A stretch of DNA of 64,000 bases. It comes from Brassica napus. Its lineage: Eukaryota; Streptophyta; Magnoliopsida; Brassicales; Brassicaceae. Location: contig NC_063448.1 of the NCBI RefSeq assembly GCF_020379485.1, positions 7,091,726 to 7,155,725 of the forward strand, in the 5' to 3' direction. The translations under genes and the position numbers were made by a program. This document shows, in pieces, positions 11,397 to 23,778 of the stretch. The first letter of the stretch is position 1, and the number at the start of each line of letters is the position of its first letter. The notes below the pieces were generated by a model. That model did no database searches. It saw only the letters and a list, made by a program, of their open reading frames with translations, and had not been told where the DNA came from.

Positions 11397-11607
11397 TTGA
11401 GGCTTATTTTGTTAGTATGGCTATAAACTGTTTTTCTAATTAAAAACTTCGGATCATTAGTGTTCTTCAAATTTTGACTTTGATTTTTTTGGTAGTCAAT
11501 TATTCCTTTCAAACTAATTGCACTAAATAATTGCTGGTTAGAGGTCTTCAGACCCAAATTTCAACCTACATTATTATAAGATTAAACAAAACTATAATCG
11601 CTAACTA
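11397..11607. other. Short intergenic stretch, nothing recognised
   Basis: AT-rich with no coding frame or repeat seen. Confidence 0.35.
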
Positions 11608-11608
11608 G

Positions 11609-12120
11609 ACCATCTCCAATGTATTTCCTTATTTTTTTTTCTAAAATAGGAGAACTCTATAATACAGATGAATTTGTTTCCAGTGTATTTTTTTATTTCT
11701 TCTTCTAAAAAGAAATATTCTTGATATATTCTTTTCTAATTTTACAAATAGTACATTTTATTTGTGAAAGTTGAAAACCAACCCAATTTAATTTAACATT
11801 CATAAAATTATGATATTATTTACACTAAATATTTTTATAGAAACTATTATGTAAATAAAAGTATGATTATATATTTATATAAATAGTACATTTTTACTAA
11901 AAATATTTATTTTGGTTATAATTGTTAAAGTAAAAAGTTAAATGATCATTTTGTGAATAAAAAAATTATGTCTCTATTATAGATGAATGCTACTTTTTCT
12001 TCTAAATATAGATGTGAAAATAGCAATCTCTATTTTAGAGGAAGAAATAGAGTAGAGTTGGAGTAATTTTACCTTTAAATGCTATTATAGAGGCAAATAT
12101 AGAGATATGTTGGAGATGCT
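11609..12120. mobile_element. MITE-like element with CATCTCCAA terminal repeats
   Basis: The left end reads ACCATCTCCAATGTAT and the right end, reverse-complemented, AGCATCTCCAACATAT. The interior is AT-rich and carries repeated CTCTAT/ATAGAG words. It is non-coding. I could not establish a target-site duplication, so the borders are approximate and the superfamily is unknown. Confidence 0.55.
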
Positions 12121-12427
12121 ATGATGTTCTCTTTTCTTTCTTCCTCCATTACTTATTTTCATTTATAATTTACCCAATTTTGGATTGTGTAGATGAAACC
12201 TCTTGGGGCTTGTAACACTCGACATCTCAAATATCATTTTTGATCAATATTCCCTAACAAGAAAAGATAATCAGTTTTTTTTTATAAACAAAAAGGAAAG
12301 AAGAAAATTCACTTTTCTGTTTTACGTGCGGAATAGAGAGACCGAGACCAAGTTATGATGCGATTTTTCTCTAAGGTTCGTGTTGATGATGATGAGCATC
12401 ATCCTAATAATTCTCGATCTGTCAAAC

Positions 12428-12600
12428 ACAACTTACTCCAACATTCTAGGATCAATCGTGCTCAAACGCATTGTCTATAGGATCCAATCATCCATTAGAA
12501 CCGCCATTGCTCATGAGTCGGGATGAGAGATTCCATGGCTGGCATTTGAGGCTCTAGCAAATAGTAGTGACTTGATCAACTTTCTTGTCTCTTCACCAAA
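12428..12600 (+). pseudogene. Relic of class III peroxidase exon 1
   Basis: Reading the plus strand gives QLTPTF, stop, DQSCSNA, then after a frame change SSIRTAIAHES, then another stop. This matches in order the start of the mature peroxidase encoded at 6.5-7.9 kb ([27 protein letters not shown]). No signal peptide, heme-site exons or downstream exons are seen. It is probably the remains of the second member of the PER4/PER5 pair, now in opposite orientation to the intact gene. Confidence 0.6.
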
Positions 12601-13264
12601 AAAAAAGGCAGGCCTTTATAAAAGACATCTCGTCGCTTTCTCAGATAGGCCAATTTTTTTTGTGTATATAACGTTTTGTTAAGATTAGCATATATAACGT
12701 TTTGTATTTAACACAAATGATTGAAAATTTGCGTAACATGCATGCAAATGCGATCGTTTCAAAAAAAAATATTTCGATTATTTGTTATTGTATTTGTCTT
12801 TGTTACACCAAATTTGATTATTTCGGACAATGAGATATTCGATTGAAGTTAAAACAGAGCGGGCCTCATGGATATGGGCCAACAAATATATCATGGAATA
12901 TACTTTTACCTCGTAAAAAAGGAAAGCATCTCTGTTTCGCCTATGAGAGAATGCGCGACCAATAAGTAAAACAGAGCAGAGACCAAGTTTGAATCAAAAC
13001 ACCTGTCTTCTTCTTCAATCGCTCTTTCAATTGAAGATTAGTTTTATTCTAATGCGATTGGAATGATTTGATACTCTCTGTGTGGTTGATCGTCGCACAG
13101 AGGAGGAGGAGAATCTGCTTCAGTGTTCGTTTCTGAAACCTCTCAGCTTCATCACAAGTTTGAGTTTTGAGAAGAAACCTGCCTCCAACGTAAACCCTAG
13201 ATTTAGATGGGATTAGGAAGGCAGAGATTCTCCCTCCGACTTTAGCTTCTTTGATAACTTTGAG
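12601..13264. other. Intergenic region upstream of the carrier pseudogene
   Basis: Nothing coding is recognised. The last 250 bp, rich in TTCTTC/CTC, resemble a former 5' UTR of the mitochondrial-carrier gene. Confidence 0.4.
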
Positions 13265-14039
13265 ATGGTTTCTTCACATCTCTCCGCTGACGTGATGAGC
13301 CTTGTGGATACATTGCCTTTTCTTGCTAAAACCCTTGCAGTTGCTAAAACTGCTGTTGCTCCTTGGAAAGGATCAAAATTCTATTGCAGGTGGGCTTTTT
13401 TTTGTTCATCTTATTTTTATGTTTTCAATGTCTCTAATTTATACATGTAATGATCGTGTATACCTGTGGTTTCGAACTCCAGACTAGAACAAACCACTTC
13501 AGGTCCCTTGGTGTGTCCCATTCACTAAAGAAGGTCTTACAATGAGACGGTCCTCTCGGATTCTACAAGTATGTTTCATAACTCTTATTATGTTTGCGCT
13601 CGCTGACTTTCTTGAGCTCTTGAAGAGGAAACGGGGCGAGTGTTATTCGGATTATCCCTTCCTTTAGGTTCTGGTCCCGTTGTTGATCTTGTGGCGGGCT
13701 CAGCCGCAGGTGGAACTGCAGTTTTGTGCACGTATCCCCTCGATTTAGCTCGTACTAAGCTAGCTTACCAGGTGACTGAATTTGATTATCTTGAGCTTCT
13801 ATTGTTGGTTAACTGGGAATGACAAATATTTTTTTAGTTTCTCTCCTGATCGCTGTTATTATTGTGTGTATAAAGGTTTCTGACAGGACAGAGTTTCCGA
13901 GGTGGTACCAATGGCTTTTACCGCCAACCTCCATATTCAGGCATTAGAGAGGTGTTTAGACCATGATTATCAGGTGAAACCCAAAATGGGTTTCTAAATT
14001 TTTTTTTTTTTTCTATCTTATCTGATTTATTAAAAAAAA

Positions 14040-14180
14040 TAAATAAATGGTTCCGCGGGCCGCCACGTGTCGTGGGGCCCGCAAAACAGTACAAGAATCA
14101 CTCAAACATCGATCTTTAACTGGCACTTTTGGTTACCGATTTTTATGTTTTCGTGGTTTTCCTAAGAAACTGCTAAAAGC
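14040..14180. other. Foreign insertion within the carrier pseudogene
   Basis: A GC-rich patch (CGCGGGCCGCCACGTGTCGT) and following sequence do not correspond to any part of a carrier gene and differ in composition from the neighbouring introns. Its source is not recognised. Confidence 0.4.
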
Positions 14181-14323
14181 CTTCGATACACGTGTCCTTA
14201 CAATGGCTTACAAAGAAGGGGGACCACGTGGGTTATATCTGAGGCATAACTAAAAGTTGCTTGCATTATTGTTTAAACTGTACTATTTCAAGTTGGCGGA
14301 GGCAGCCACTTCGTCGATACTTA

Positions 14324-14565
14324 CTCTGTTCTTAAATATAACGTGTTTAGGTAGAAACACACATATTAAAAAACTATTTTTTTATCTAAAAAATATCATT
14401 AAAACTATAAATTAATGGTGTTTAACCAATTACAAAATAGACTATTAAAATATGATTGGGTAAACAATTTTTAATAAAGTAAAAATTACCTAGAAAATTG
14501 AAAACGTCTTATATATTAGAACATCAAAATTCGGTAAAACATCATACTTTTAAGAACAAAGGGAG
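14324..14565. mobile_element. Stowaway-like MITE inside the carrier pseudogene
   Basis: Ends CTCTGTTCTTAAA and TTTAAGAACAAAGGGAG are inverted repeats flanked by TA on both sides. It is 242 bp, AT-rich and non-coding, and lies in the intron position between the MAYKEGG and GPTLTG blocks. Confidence 0.75.
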
Positions 14566-15342
14566 TAGTTATTAGACGTTAGGAGCAAGGCAACACCAAC
14601 TCTATAAGAAATTTATTAGTCTAAACTGTTGATTCAGCTTAACAAAATGACTCTTGAACTTTTTATTTATTTATGTGTGTGCGCATTGAATATATTCTAT
14701 AATTTGGATTTGAAGATGATAATAAAGATTTGGACTTTCCTGTGTGTGTTTCGCAGGGCCAACGCTGACCGGCATACTTCCATACGCGGGGCTTAAGTTC
14801 TACATATACGAAGAACTGAAAAGACATGTTCCTGAAGAGCATCAAAACTCTGTTCGAATGCATCTACCTTGTGGTGCTTAGCTGGTTTATTTGGCCAGAC
14901 CTTGACTTACCCATTAGATGTTGTCAGGAGACAAATGCAGGTTAAAATAATAATAATAATCAAACTAGAAACAAGATTCAAACTTTGCAATAATTTTTCC
15001 AAATCTATATGGTTTCTCGTGTGACAACAGGTGGAGAATCTGCTGCCTATGACGGGTGATGGCAGCAACAAACGTTACAAGAACACGATTGTTCGAACTC
15101 AGGGTTGGAGGCAGTTGTTTGCTGGTCTAAGCATCAACTACATTAAGGTAAATCCGATACAAAGTTTTCAATTTTCAAAGTGTTTTAATAAGAGAATAGC
15201 TCCAAAAAATCTGAATCTGTTTCCACTGATTTGTGTTTGTGTTTGTTAGATTGTTCCATCGGTTGCAATAGGATTCGCTGTGTATGAGTCAATGAAGTCA
15301 TGGTTGCGGATTCCACCTCGAGAGAGATCAAAACCAGCATAA

Positions 15343-16560
15343 GGGCTTTGTTCATTGGTACACTCATAGAGCAGAGAACACAGAAGATAACACAGTTCTT
15401 TTTACTTTCTCAGGCAAATTGGCCCCTTATTTTTTATTTTTTTTAACTTTGTAGTGATAATATTCTTTGGATAAATGAAGCAAAAGTTTATAAATTTGTT
15501 AACAAACGCACATATATACAAAAAGGTTTGATTTATATGCTGTGCAGCCGTTTAAAAGATTTCACTTTTGTTCGCTTTGAACTCTTTCTTTATGTTACTT
15601 GGTTTGAACTCTCCCTCTCTTTCGTAAAGTTACATATTAAAAAAAAAAAATTTGTTTCAAAAAAAATCTATTTTTACATTTTCAATGTATGTTTATTAAC
15701 TAATTACAAATTTCAGAAAACTTAATTACACTTATTGAATTTTTATTGGTTTAAAATTATAGAAAAATAAAATCACCAAAAATGCAAATTTAATGTGTGT
15801 TTATTAAAATGTGTTAAAAACCTAAAATATGTAAGGTTTTGAAACGGATAGAATATTAATTATAATTACTTAAAACTTTGTGATTATCTCTTTCTCATAA
15901 TTTTAACCAATAAAAAATTAATAATTTTTTTTTTGAAATTTATAATTTAATTATTATAAATTGATAAAAATAGATTAAAAATATAAAAATATCTTTTGAA
16001 TTTTTTTTTTTATAAAAAATATGCATCTTGGTGAAAGGGAATGAGTATGAAAATTTTAAACTTAAATAGTAATGGAGGTATTAGTTATACTACAAGTTAA
16101 TGATATGATTAAAGACTAATAATGTGGGACAATGCCTTAAAATGAACTTGATAGTTACATTTAATGATGGGCCAATTTCACATGCGTGTTTGCGTTTGGG
16201 AAATGTCACAAACAACCCCCCCACTTACCGTGAAAAAATAACTTTACTTGTAAGGCTAAAATCGTCTTTTCAGGTGACAAATACGAGATAGAGAGAGATA
16301 TATATGCGTGTAAATAATATTGTTGGCAGTGAGAACAAATATCATCGGTGTATCTCTTTCCTTCTCCTCCGGCAGGCTTCGACTCTACAGATTCATCTCC
16401 GTAGAAAGTCCGATTCTTTGGTAATAGATTCATTGGGTATTTCTTATTTTCTCCAGATCATTCGAAAAAAAATCGCCTTTTTTGGTGTTTCTCACATATT
16501 TAGATGTTTTTTTTTTTTAATTCTTCTTCTTCAGGGTTTGTTTGTCGGAGTTGAGCAGCA
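15343..16560. other. Intergenic: carrier 3' flank and PUX7 upstream region
   Basis: Very AT-rich from 15400 to 16100 with poly(A)/(T) runs. The final 300 bp become pyrimidine-rich (TTCTTCTTC before 16540), suiting a promoter and 5' UTR for PUX7. No RNA gene or complete transposon recognised. Confidence 0.45.
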
Positions 16561-19095
16561 ATGGAGGGAATGCTCTCTTCGACTGAGCAGGAGAGATTAG
16601 TCTCCTCTTTCCTTGAGATCGCTGTCGGGCAGACATCTGAAACTGCTCGCCAGTTCTTAGAGGTTCGTAGATTTTGTCTGTTTCTAGTCAACTGATGTGA
16701 TTGGTCTGAGTGAGCTTACCCTTGATTGAGTTTCTGATTTCAGCTTAGGGCTTTAGATAATATCGAAAGACTGACACTTTTGGGATGTCGAGTTTGAAAC
16801 CCTAGATTGGAACGCAGATTGTTCGTTTTTGTTTGTAATAAGATCTCTGCGATGGAGATTAGATTGAGTTATATCTCTGTGGTGTTACGATCTGGCATTG
16901 TGATGGAGAGTTTATGTTTTCTTTTTAGCTGCTTTATAGTTTTTTGTCTGGAACTTATTTTGTTTTTGACTGATTGGTTGGTGGCTCACCGCGCTTCTGT
17001 TGATTTTACAGTTTGTTTTGCTTCTCTACACTTGTGTAAGAACTACTAACATTAGGATGATTTTGTTCTATGAAAGGCAACAAGCTGGAAACTTGAGGAA
17101 GCTATTCAGCTTTTCTACGTTGGAGGCGAAGTTGGTGTTCTTCCATCTGGTGGTACACACACTCAGCCAACGGTCGACGATCCCATGGCTGCACAGTCTT
17201 GGGGGTATGAATCAATGCTATAATATTCGTTTTTTTTTGTTTGTAAAGTTTTATTCTTTTTGGTTTGTTGAATCTGATGGTTTGGTGTTACAATTTGTAG
17301 GGCGGCTGAGACAGGAAATGAAAGGATGCAGAACGAGGTAGATGAAGTGCGTGCTCCTTTACCTGTTGTGAGGGAGACTCTTTATGGTGACTCTATGTAT
17401 TATGGGTTAGTCTCTCCTTTTTTTTCACCCTCACTACTTAGGATCTTAACTACTAAACAGAATCATGATTAATATCTAGATTAAGTTAATACTCTGCGAA
17501 ATCAAAATCAGGTTAGGAATCCTCCGGTCAAAAGACTTTGTCTTCCTGCTAGTTCCGTACCGTTTATGCTGATGGTGTACTCTTTCTAAGTTCTAATTCA
17601 CTTGCATTTGTGATTAGGGCTACGAGGGTGGGAAGCTCGCAGCGTGAACCAGCTTCTTTGATTGCTTTCCGTAACTTCAGCGAAGAACCAAAAAGCCCTG
17701 GAATTTGGGAGCCAGACGAGGGTGCTTCCTCTGCCTCAGGCTCAGCTTCTGCCCCAGAGGCAGCATCAGCTCCTCGTGATAGCTTGGCCTCGTTGTACCG
17801 TCCTCCTTTCCATCTTATGTTGCACGGCTCCTTTGAACAGGTTCCTCTGCAAAGTTTCTCGCTTTTGCTAAATTGCTTGTCTGCTTTCTTTAATCTCTAG
17901 ACCTCCTCTATTCACAGGCAAAAGCTACTTCATCTTCTCAAGATAAATGGCTTCTCGTCAACCTCCAATCTACCACGGAGTTTAGCTCTCACATGGTTAC
18001 TCTCTAAAACTTCCTTAATGATTGTCACATCTTAAGCAAACTCAATCACTCACTTCCAATTTTTTTTTGTTTCTCAAAGCTAAATCGAGATACTTGGGCA
18101 AATGAAGCTGTTTCTCAGACTATCAAGGCCAACTTCATCTTCTGGCAGGTATTAATAGTATAGAATTGGTTAAACCGAAACTCTTCTTTTTACAGAATTG
18201 GTTTGAAGTCCTGCCTTTTTCCGGTACGAAGGTCTATGATGATACCACGGAAGGAAGGAAGGTTTGCACTTACTACAAGCTCGAATCCATTCCTGTGGTG
18301 CTTGTGATTGATCCCACCACTGGTCAAAAGATGAGAATGTGGTCTGGGATGGTCGAACCCGAGACCTTGCTAGAGGATTTGGTTCCGTTCATGGACGGTG
18401 GTCCTCGTGAACACTTTGCTTCTCTCTCAAAGAAGCGGCCAAGAGGCAGCTTCTCATTGGCTCCTCATTCCAAACCCAAAGGTTTAGTTAGTTTTAAAAA
18501 ACTTTTCCGCAACTGATTTGGTCTTTTGAAACTGACTTGTTCCTCCTTTAGAGGTTGCTGCAAAAGATGAGGAAGAAGAAGAACTGCAACGAGCATTGGC
18601 TGCTTCCTTGGAAGACAACGACATGAAAGAGTCTTCAGATGACAAATCAGCAATAACGCCTGAAGAAGAAGTAGCGGTTGAAGCTGTTACAACGACGGTG
18701 CTGCCAACGTTCCCACCTCTCCCGGAAGAACCAAAGGGAGGCGACCGCAGCGTTCAATGCAGAGTTGGGATCCGTTTGCCCAACGGACAGAGAGTCCAGA
18801 GGAACTTCCTCAAGACCGACTCAATTCAGGTATGCAAGTCCTCGTAAGAAACAAACATTGACTCTTAGTGTTCTGTTCATTTGTCTGAGGTTTTCTGAGA
18901 TCTTGTTGCTGTCGTCTCCTATTGTAGCTTCTCTGGTCTTTCTGCTATTCTCAGCTTGAGGAATCAGAGAGGAAGAAGCCACTGAAGCTAACACAGGCGA
19001 TTCCAGGTGAATCAAAGACGTTGGAGTATGAATCTAACTTAACCTTGGAGCAATCTGGTGTTGCCAATTCCATGATCTCTGCTACGTGGGAATGA
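16561..19095 (+). CDS. PUX7: UBX-domain protein PUX7 (CDC48 adaptor), 9 exons
   Basis: Exons 16561-16662, 17077-17204, 17301-17405, 17618-17840, 17918-17995, 18080-18148, 18232-18481, 18552-18829 and 18928-19095 join in phase with GT-AG introns to give 466 residues, close to the Arabidopsis PUX7 length. Residues 1-50 are a UBA-like ubiquitin-binding domain (ERLVSSFLEIAVGQTSETARQF). A thioredoxin-fold UAS domain spans about 150-290 (FEQAKATSSSQDKWLLVNLQ to VLVIDPTTGQ). A ubiquitin-interacting motif lies at about 329-340 (ELQRALAASLE) and a UBX domain at about 380-466. Such proteins link ubiquitylated substrates to the AAA ATPase CDC48. Position next to the carrier relic and BLUEJAY matches At1g14570. 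No damage is seen; it appears functional. Confidence 0.94.
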
Positions 19096-20420
19096 CAAAT
19101 TCAAATCTATTAAACTTATCCTATGATGCTGTGTTTTAACTTTTAAGGTGTATTTAGATTTGTTCTTTTGAGATTCGACCTTTTGAGAGAATGAAAAATT
19201 TGTGATATTTTATCTGCTACGAATTGAAAAAAAAATATCTATCGTCAGATTATTGCAGGTTTTAAATTTTGAGTCCTTAAAATATTTGAAATTTAATATT
19301 ATAAAAATCTCAATTAATTTTGTTGGATTAATGATGTTTGTACTAAATGGTCACTATGAGCTTAAATATGATTCCGTCATCTGTTAACTTTGCTGGGTTA
19401 ACTTTTTTTATATTATAATGGTCACTATGGTGCTTTTGTTTTTTTTAACGCTGATTTATTATGATCTTACAATTATGATATGAGAAAAATTACATAGACG
19501 ATTTGATAACCGACAATACTACCTGTCTTATGAAGACTCGAACCCCAGACCTATGCGTAGAAACCTTTAAACCTTAACCAATAGGCTACGGTGCTTCCAC
19601 ATGGTGCTTTTGTTAGATTGAATAATCATTTAAATCTATATACTTTAGTTAGATTAAGGATTTTTACACAAGAAAAAAGAAAGACTAAAAGGTCAATATC
19701 TTTTCATTTTGTTAGCCAAGAGTCAAAAAATTGTGTTATAACACATGTATATAATTAAGATTTTAGTTATCGTATAATAAATTGCTAGTGTTATACAATA
19801 AAGCACACTTGTAAGCTTGAAATTTTGATTACTTACATAACTTTTTTTTATCAGTAGTAAATTTGTAGAATAAAAATACAATACATATAAATGAACTAGT
19901 ATAAAATAAGAAAAGATCAAAATTACACATGAATTAGTAATAAATATTTATTATGATATTAATTAGGTTTTAATAGAAAGTCAAAAATATTAACTTTTAA
20001 TTAATCCAATAATATTACTGAAGAACACGTGTATGTATATGTAATATGAAGAATATAATTATTTTAATGAAAATTATTATTTATATCCAATATATACATT
20101 TTCACATGCTAAATAAGATTGTAAATTTTAATAACACTTAATGTTATTATATAAATAAAGTATTGTAATCAATAGGATAATAATAGTTTTAACTTTTAAA
20201 TGAATAGAGTCATAAATAGTAATAATTGAGTTAGCACTTTTATTACCATAAGCAAACTAGAACAACTAAGTTAATGAGTCATAAATAGTAATAATTGGTA
20301 TTTTGTTTTAACAAAAGTTAATGAGTTATAATATACTATTTTTGGTCAAACTGGTTTTCTTTATTTTCTTATTAAACATCATTTCTAAATGCCAAAGACA
20401 TTTTGTATAGTTTAATTAGA
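19096..20420. other. AT-rich intergenic DNA
   Basis: No gene is recognised. It contains the SINE-like patch at 19500-19605 and otherwise AT-rich sequence with ATAAATAGTAATAATT repeated near 20212 and 20281. Confidence 0.45.
19500..19605 (-). mobile_element. tRNA-derived SINE-like fragment
   Basis: On the minus strand a box-A-like TAGCCTATTGGTTAAGG (19588-19572) is followed at pol III promoter spacing by a box-B-like GGTTCGAGTC (19544-19535). No tRNA cloverleaf can be closed, so a SINE head or a decayed tRNA-derived repeat is more likely than a tRNA gene. Confidence 0.4.
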
Positions 20421-21647
20421 TTATTTTAGATAAAATTTAGTTATGCCAATTAAACCATTTGTGCATTATTTAAAAAATATCTCACACTTTTAATCATCTT
20501 TAACAAACTATATCAAATCATACATTTTGAATGGGTATGACACTAAATATTATGATTGAACAAAATTAGTAATATTTTCTTATTTAAAGTATAACCTTCA
20601 AGGTAGAAAAAATATATAAGAAATAGTGAATGTTTTAGTTGTTTAAAAACAAAGAGATACGATTTAAATGAAGTGAAAGATTTTTTTTTTTTAAGATTTT
20701 TTTTTAAAAAATTATACAATAAACTTCTTTTTAAATGGTTTAGAATTATAATTAACCAAATATTCTAAAACAACTTTTTTTTAAAACTATGATTTTAAAA
20801 TTTTGATATTATACTTCTATGAAAATTAAGTGAATTTAATACGATTTTATAATAATTTAAGCAACAATATATATTATTTTTATTTTATGACCAAAACGTT
20901 AAATACATAAATTTAATAATTTTGAAAATAAAATAATAATATTTTAATATGTCTGATACTTACAATAGCTAATTGATGATGGTCAAAATTACAATAGATA
21001 AGTTTGAACAGTGATTTCAATATCTACAACTAATTTTCAATAATTAATTACTGAACGGTTACAGAGTTGAAACGTATTAAAAAATTAATTAATGTATTAG
21101 AAAGTCCTTTTAGGAAAAGGTGAAATGGACTATGGCTATATATATTGAGATACTGCAAGACTCACTTCTAATTATTAAAGAGCAGAGCAACAGAGAAAGA
21201 GAGAGATAGGATTGTTTGAGGTGTGTATTTGTATACTTATAAATATAATTTGCCTAAGGCTTCTTCTTCTTCACCCTCAAACATTATCATCATCATCTAC
21301 TTGGTGTCTTTCTTTGTCTCTAAACTTTAGCTATTTACTGACCTTTTCTTCTTGGTTTCTTTCTTTGCACCTCAACACTAGGAGTACAATAGAAAACAAC
21401 TTATTATATGTCTTCTTTCAAAAAGTTACAAATGAAATCTAACTCTTTGGAATTATATTTGTTCTACTCGTAAATGTCTTCTAGTGGCTTTTTTTCCTTT
21501 TCGTGTCGTCAATCTCTGTGGCGGGTTCCTTTTCATCTAAATATTTGATTTCGTTTGATTCTGAATCATATTTCATTTCTACCTTTTTTTAACCAATTAT
21601 TTTACTAATGGATCTTTGTGTAATAAGCAAAAGCAAACCTTGAGAAG
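20421..21647 (+). promoter_or_regulatory. BLUEJAY copy 1 upstream region and leader
   Basis: This stretch is duplicated upstream of copies 2 and 3 (from about 27960 and 58015), with small indels. A TATA box (TATATATATT, 21137-21146) is conserved in all three. The leader contains CAGAGCAACAGAGAAAGAG and a CT-rich stretch. Short open frames in the leader are not supported as proteins. Confidence 0.6.
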
Positions 21648-23778
21648 ATGTCTTCATCGTACAACAACACAATTTCATCATCCTCCACTCAGTCTTTCCC
21701 CCTCTTAGCCATCGGAGCAAACAACTTTAACCGTGAAGAGACGACGGTGACAATGAATCAACGGCCCAACTCCGTTTCTCCACCACCCAGGAGACTAAGA
21801 AACAAACCAGGAAACCCAAGTAAATACCTCTTCTTAACATATGCTGTTATAAATGAGGTGTTCCAAATAACCTTGAACTCTTATCATCATATGTTATTAT
21901 AAATGAAGTGTTCCAAATAACCTTTGACTTAATTAATTTTTTGTAGTTATTATCGATAATATAAGTATTAATATCATCATCATTTGACCAGATTATATTT
22001 TATATTGTTAGATTTTTTTTTACAAGAAGATTAGTCTATGCAATTACTTATATATCGTTGTCTCTTGGCTAATGGATTGTATTGTGGTGATTCATAAGGT
22101 CCAGATGCTGAAGTGATAGCCTTGTCTCCAGAGGAGATAATGGCGACGAACAGGTTCCAATGTGAAGTATGCAAAAAAGGATTTCAAAGAGAACAGAATC
22201 TCCAGCTTCACAGGAGAGGACACAACCTTCCATTTAACCTGAAACAAAAGTCTGACGAAGAAGTAAGGAGGAAGGTGTATGTTTGTCCGGAGCCCACGTG
22301 CGTCTACCATGATCCGTCACGTGCTCTCGGAGACCTCACAGGAATCAAGAAGCATTATTACCGGAAGCACGGTGAGAAGAAGTTTAAATGCGAGAAATGC
22401 GATAAGTGTTACGCTGTTGAATCTGATTGCAAAGCCCACTCTAAGATTTGTGGTACCAAAGAGTATCGATGTGTTTGTGATACCAAATTCTCTAGGTAAT
22501 TAACTATATAACGTCTTTCTTGGTTCCATTCTATAACTTTTTTTTTCCTTTTGATAGTTTTGTTCATATTATGAATCATTTTGAATAAGAATCGGTTATA
22601 CTAGTGTGATAAAAACATTAAAAACGTGTTGGTTAACTCATACATGTTATAGTCTATAGCCATTAACATTTGTTATTCCAAATTCAAATATATTTTTTAC
22701 GGTGAATTGATAACATTGAGTATCTTAATTACATACTCCCTCCGTTTCAGATTATTTGTCGTTGTAGGACAAAAATTTTGTTTCAAAATAAGTGTCGTTT
22801 TATAATTTCAATGCAAAATTGAATGATTTTATATTTTAATCTATTTTACAATTGGTTGAAATGTGGTTAGGTGTATTGGTAATGACGTTTTTATCTAGTA
22901 AATATACAAAATTAAATGTTTTTTTAATCTGTGTGCCGAAATCTAAAATGACAAGTAATCTGAAACGGATGGACTATTTGTTTTTGGGGTGTTATTGCAG
23001 AAGAGACAGTTACGACACGCATAGGGCATTCTGTGATGCGTTAGCACAAGAGTCAGCAGGAAACCCTAACTTGAGCTTCACGGAAATGCTAGCTGCCGCT
23101 GGTGGAAATGATGGCAGTAGCAGACATGGCTTTTACGACGGTGCTTCTTCTGCCGTCTCTCACAACCATTTTGGTAACAACTCAAACACTGGTTTTGCCC
23201 CTCTAGCTCCAGGTCACAATCTGAACCGTCCATCGTCCCAAAAGTTTGAAGACATTTTTCCTCAGTCCACAAACCCTAACCATGTTCCTACTAATTTCCC
23301 CATGCAATACCCTTCGAACCAAGGACTGTTGGCACGGAACGACCAGAATCTCATGAACCAGCACGGTCTGATCAACAGCAACAACAACAATAACAACTTG
23401 TTCAATCCCGGATACTTTCAAGCCAACACTCAGAACCTCTCTGATCAGACAGGCGCTCCTCCTCTTTTCAACCATGCTGACAACAACGTTCCTCCTGCTC
23501 TGCTTAGAGGGTCAAGTGTGGCCGCTAATAACTTCGGAGGCAATGGTAATGTAAACTTTCAAGGTCAAATGAACTCTCTAGCTGCGACAAGTGATCATCA
23601 AGGCAGGCCCGGTAGCAGCATTTTCGACCATCGTTTCGGAAACAATCTAAGCATGGGAGGCCCTGATAGGCGGACTTTGGACTTTCTTGGCGTTAATGGT
23701 CGTGGTGGCCATAATGAACCTCCTTTGGACCTTGACATCAACTTTTCAGATCCAAATAATCCATTCGGAAATGTTTGA
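21648..23778 (+). CDS. BLJ: INDETERMINATE-domain C2H2 transcription factor BLUEJAY/IDD6, copy 1
   Basis: Exons 21648-21819, 22099-22495 and 23001-23778 (GT-AG, phases match) encode 448 residues. A basic stretch, PPPRRLRNKPGNP, precedes the ID domain: C2H2 finger 1 (Cys79, Cys82, His95, His99), finger 2 (Cys120, Cys125, His143, His148), C2HC finger 3 (Cys155, Cys158, His171, Cys175) and finger 4 (Cys182, Cys184, His197, Cys201). The C-terminal half is Asn/Gln-rich with a TLDFLG motif typical of IDD proteins and an EAR-like LDLDI near the end. In Arabidopsis BLUEJAY acts in the nucleus with SHORT-ROOT and SCARECROW partners in root ground tissue; that role is assumed by orthology. Position beside PUX7 makes this the syntenic copy. 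No breaks. Confidence 0.94.
22736..22974. mobile_element. Stowaway MITE in intron 2 of BLUEJAY copy 1
   Basis: Starts CTCCCTCCGTTTCAGA and ends with the inverse CTGAAACGGATGGAC, flanked by TA. The same insertion is in copies 2 and 3, so it predates the duplications. Its final base is C here and in copy 3 but the expected G in copy 2. Confidence 0.8.

Larger units (their letters stand above)
13265..15342 (+). pseudogene. Mitochondrial coenzyme A carrier, decayed copy of the At1g14560 type
   Basis: Exon-like blocks appear in the right order: LPFLAKTL plus KTAVAP (13310-13390); a degraded piece ending in a TGA (13490-13570); [10 protein letters not shown] fused to [20 protein letters not shown] (13630-13770); MAYKEGGPRGLY (14202-14240); a [20 protein letters not shown] block (14758-14940); SNKRYKN and LFAGLSINYIK (15031-15147); and the C-terminus IVPSVAIGF to ERSKPA (15250-15342). 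Breaks include an in-frame TGA, deletion of about nine residues from the first repeat, loss of its PLERIK carrier motif, a larger deletion between RIIP and LPLG, and a one-base loss near 14880. The family moves CoA across the inner mitochondrial membrane; this copy cannot encode a full carrier. Confidence 0.88.

Noticed and set aside
19500..19605. Functional tRNA gene
   Set aside because: Box A and B look-alikes are present but no acceptor stem or anticodon arm can be paired.
21212..21442. Leader peptide frame before BLUEJAY (also 28752 and 58773)
   Set aside because: Starts at non-ATG codons, Ser/Leu-rich from a CT-rich leader, and not clearly constrained between copies.
22852..23000. Separate 308-codon protein starting inside BLUEJAY intron 2 (also at 30592 and 60651)
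   Set aside because: Its first 50 codons are MITE and intron sequence ahead of a TTATTGCAG acceptor; the rest is BLUEJAY exon 3.
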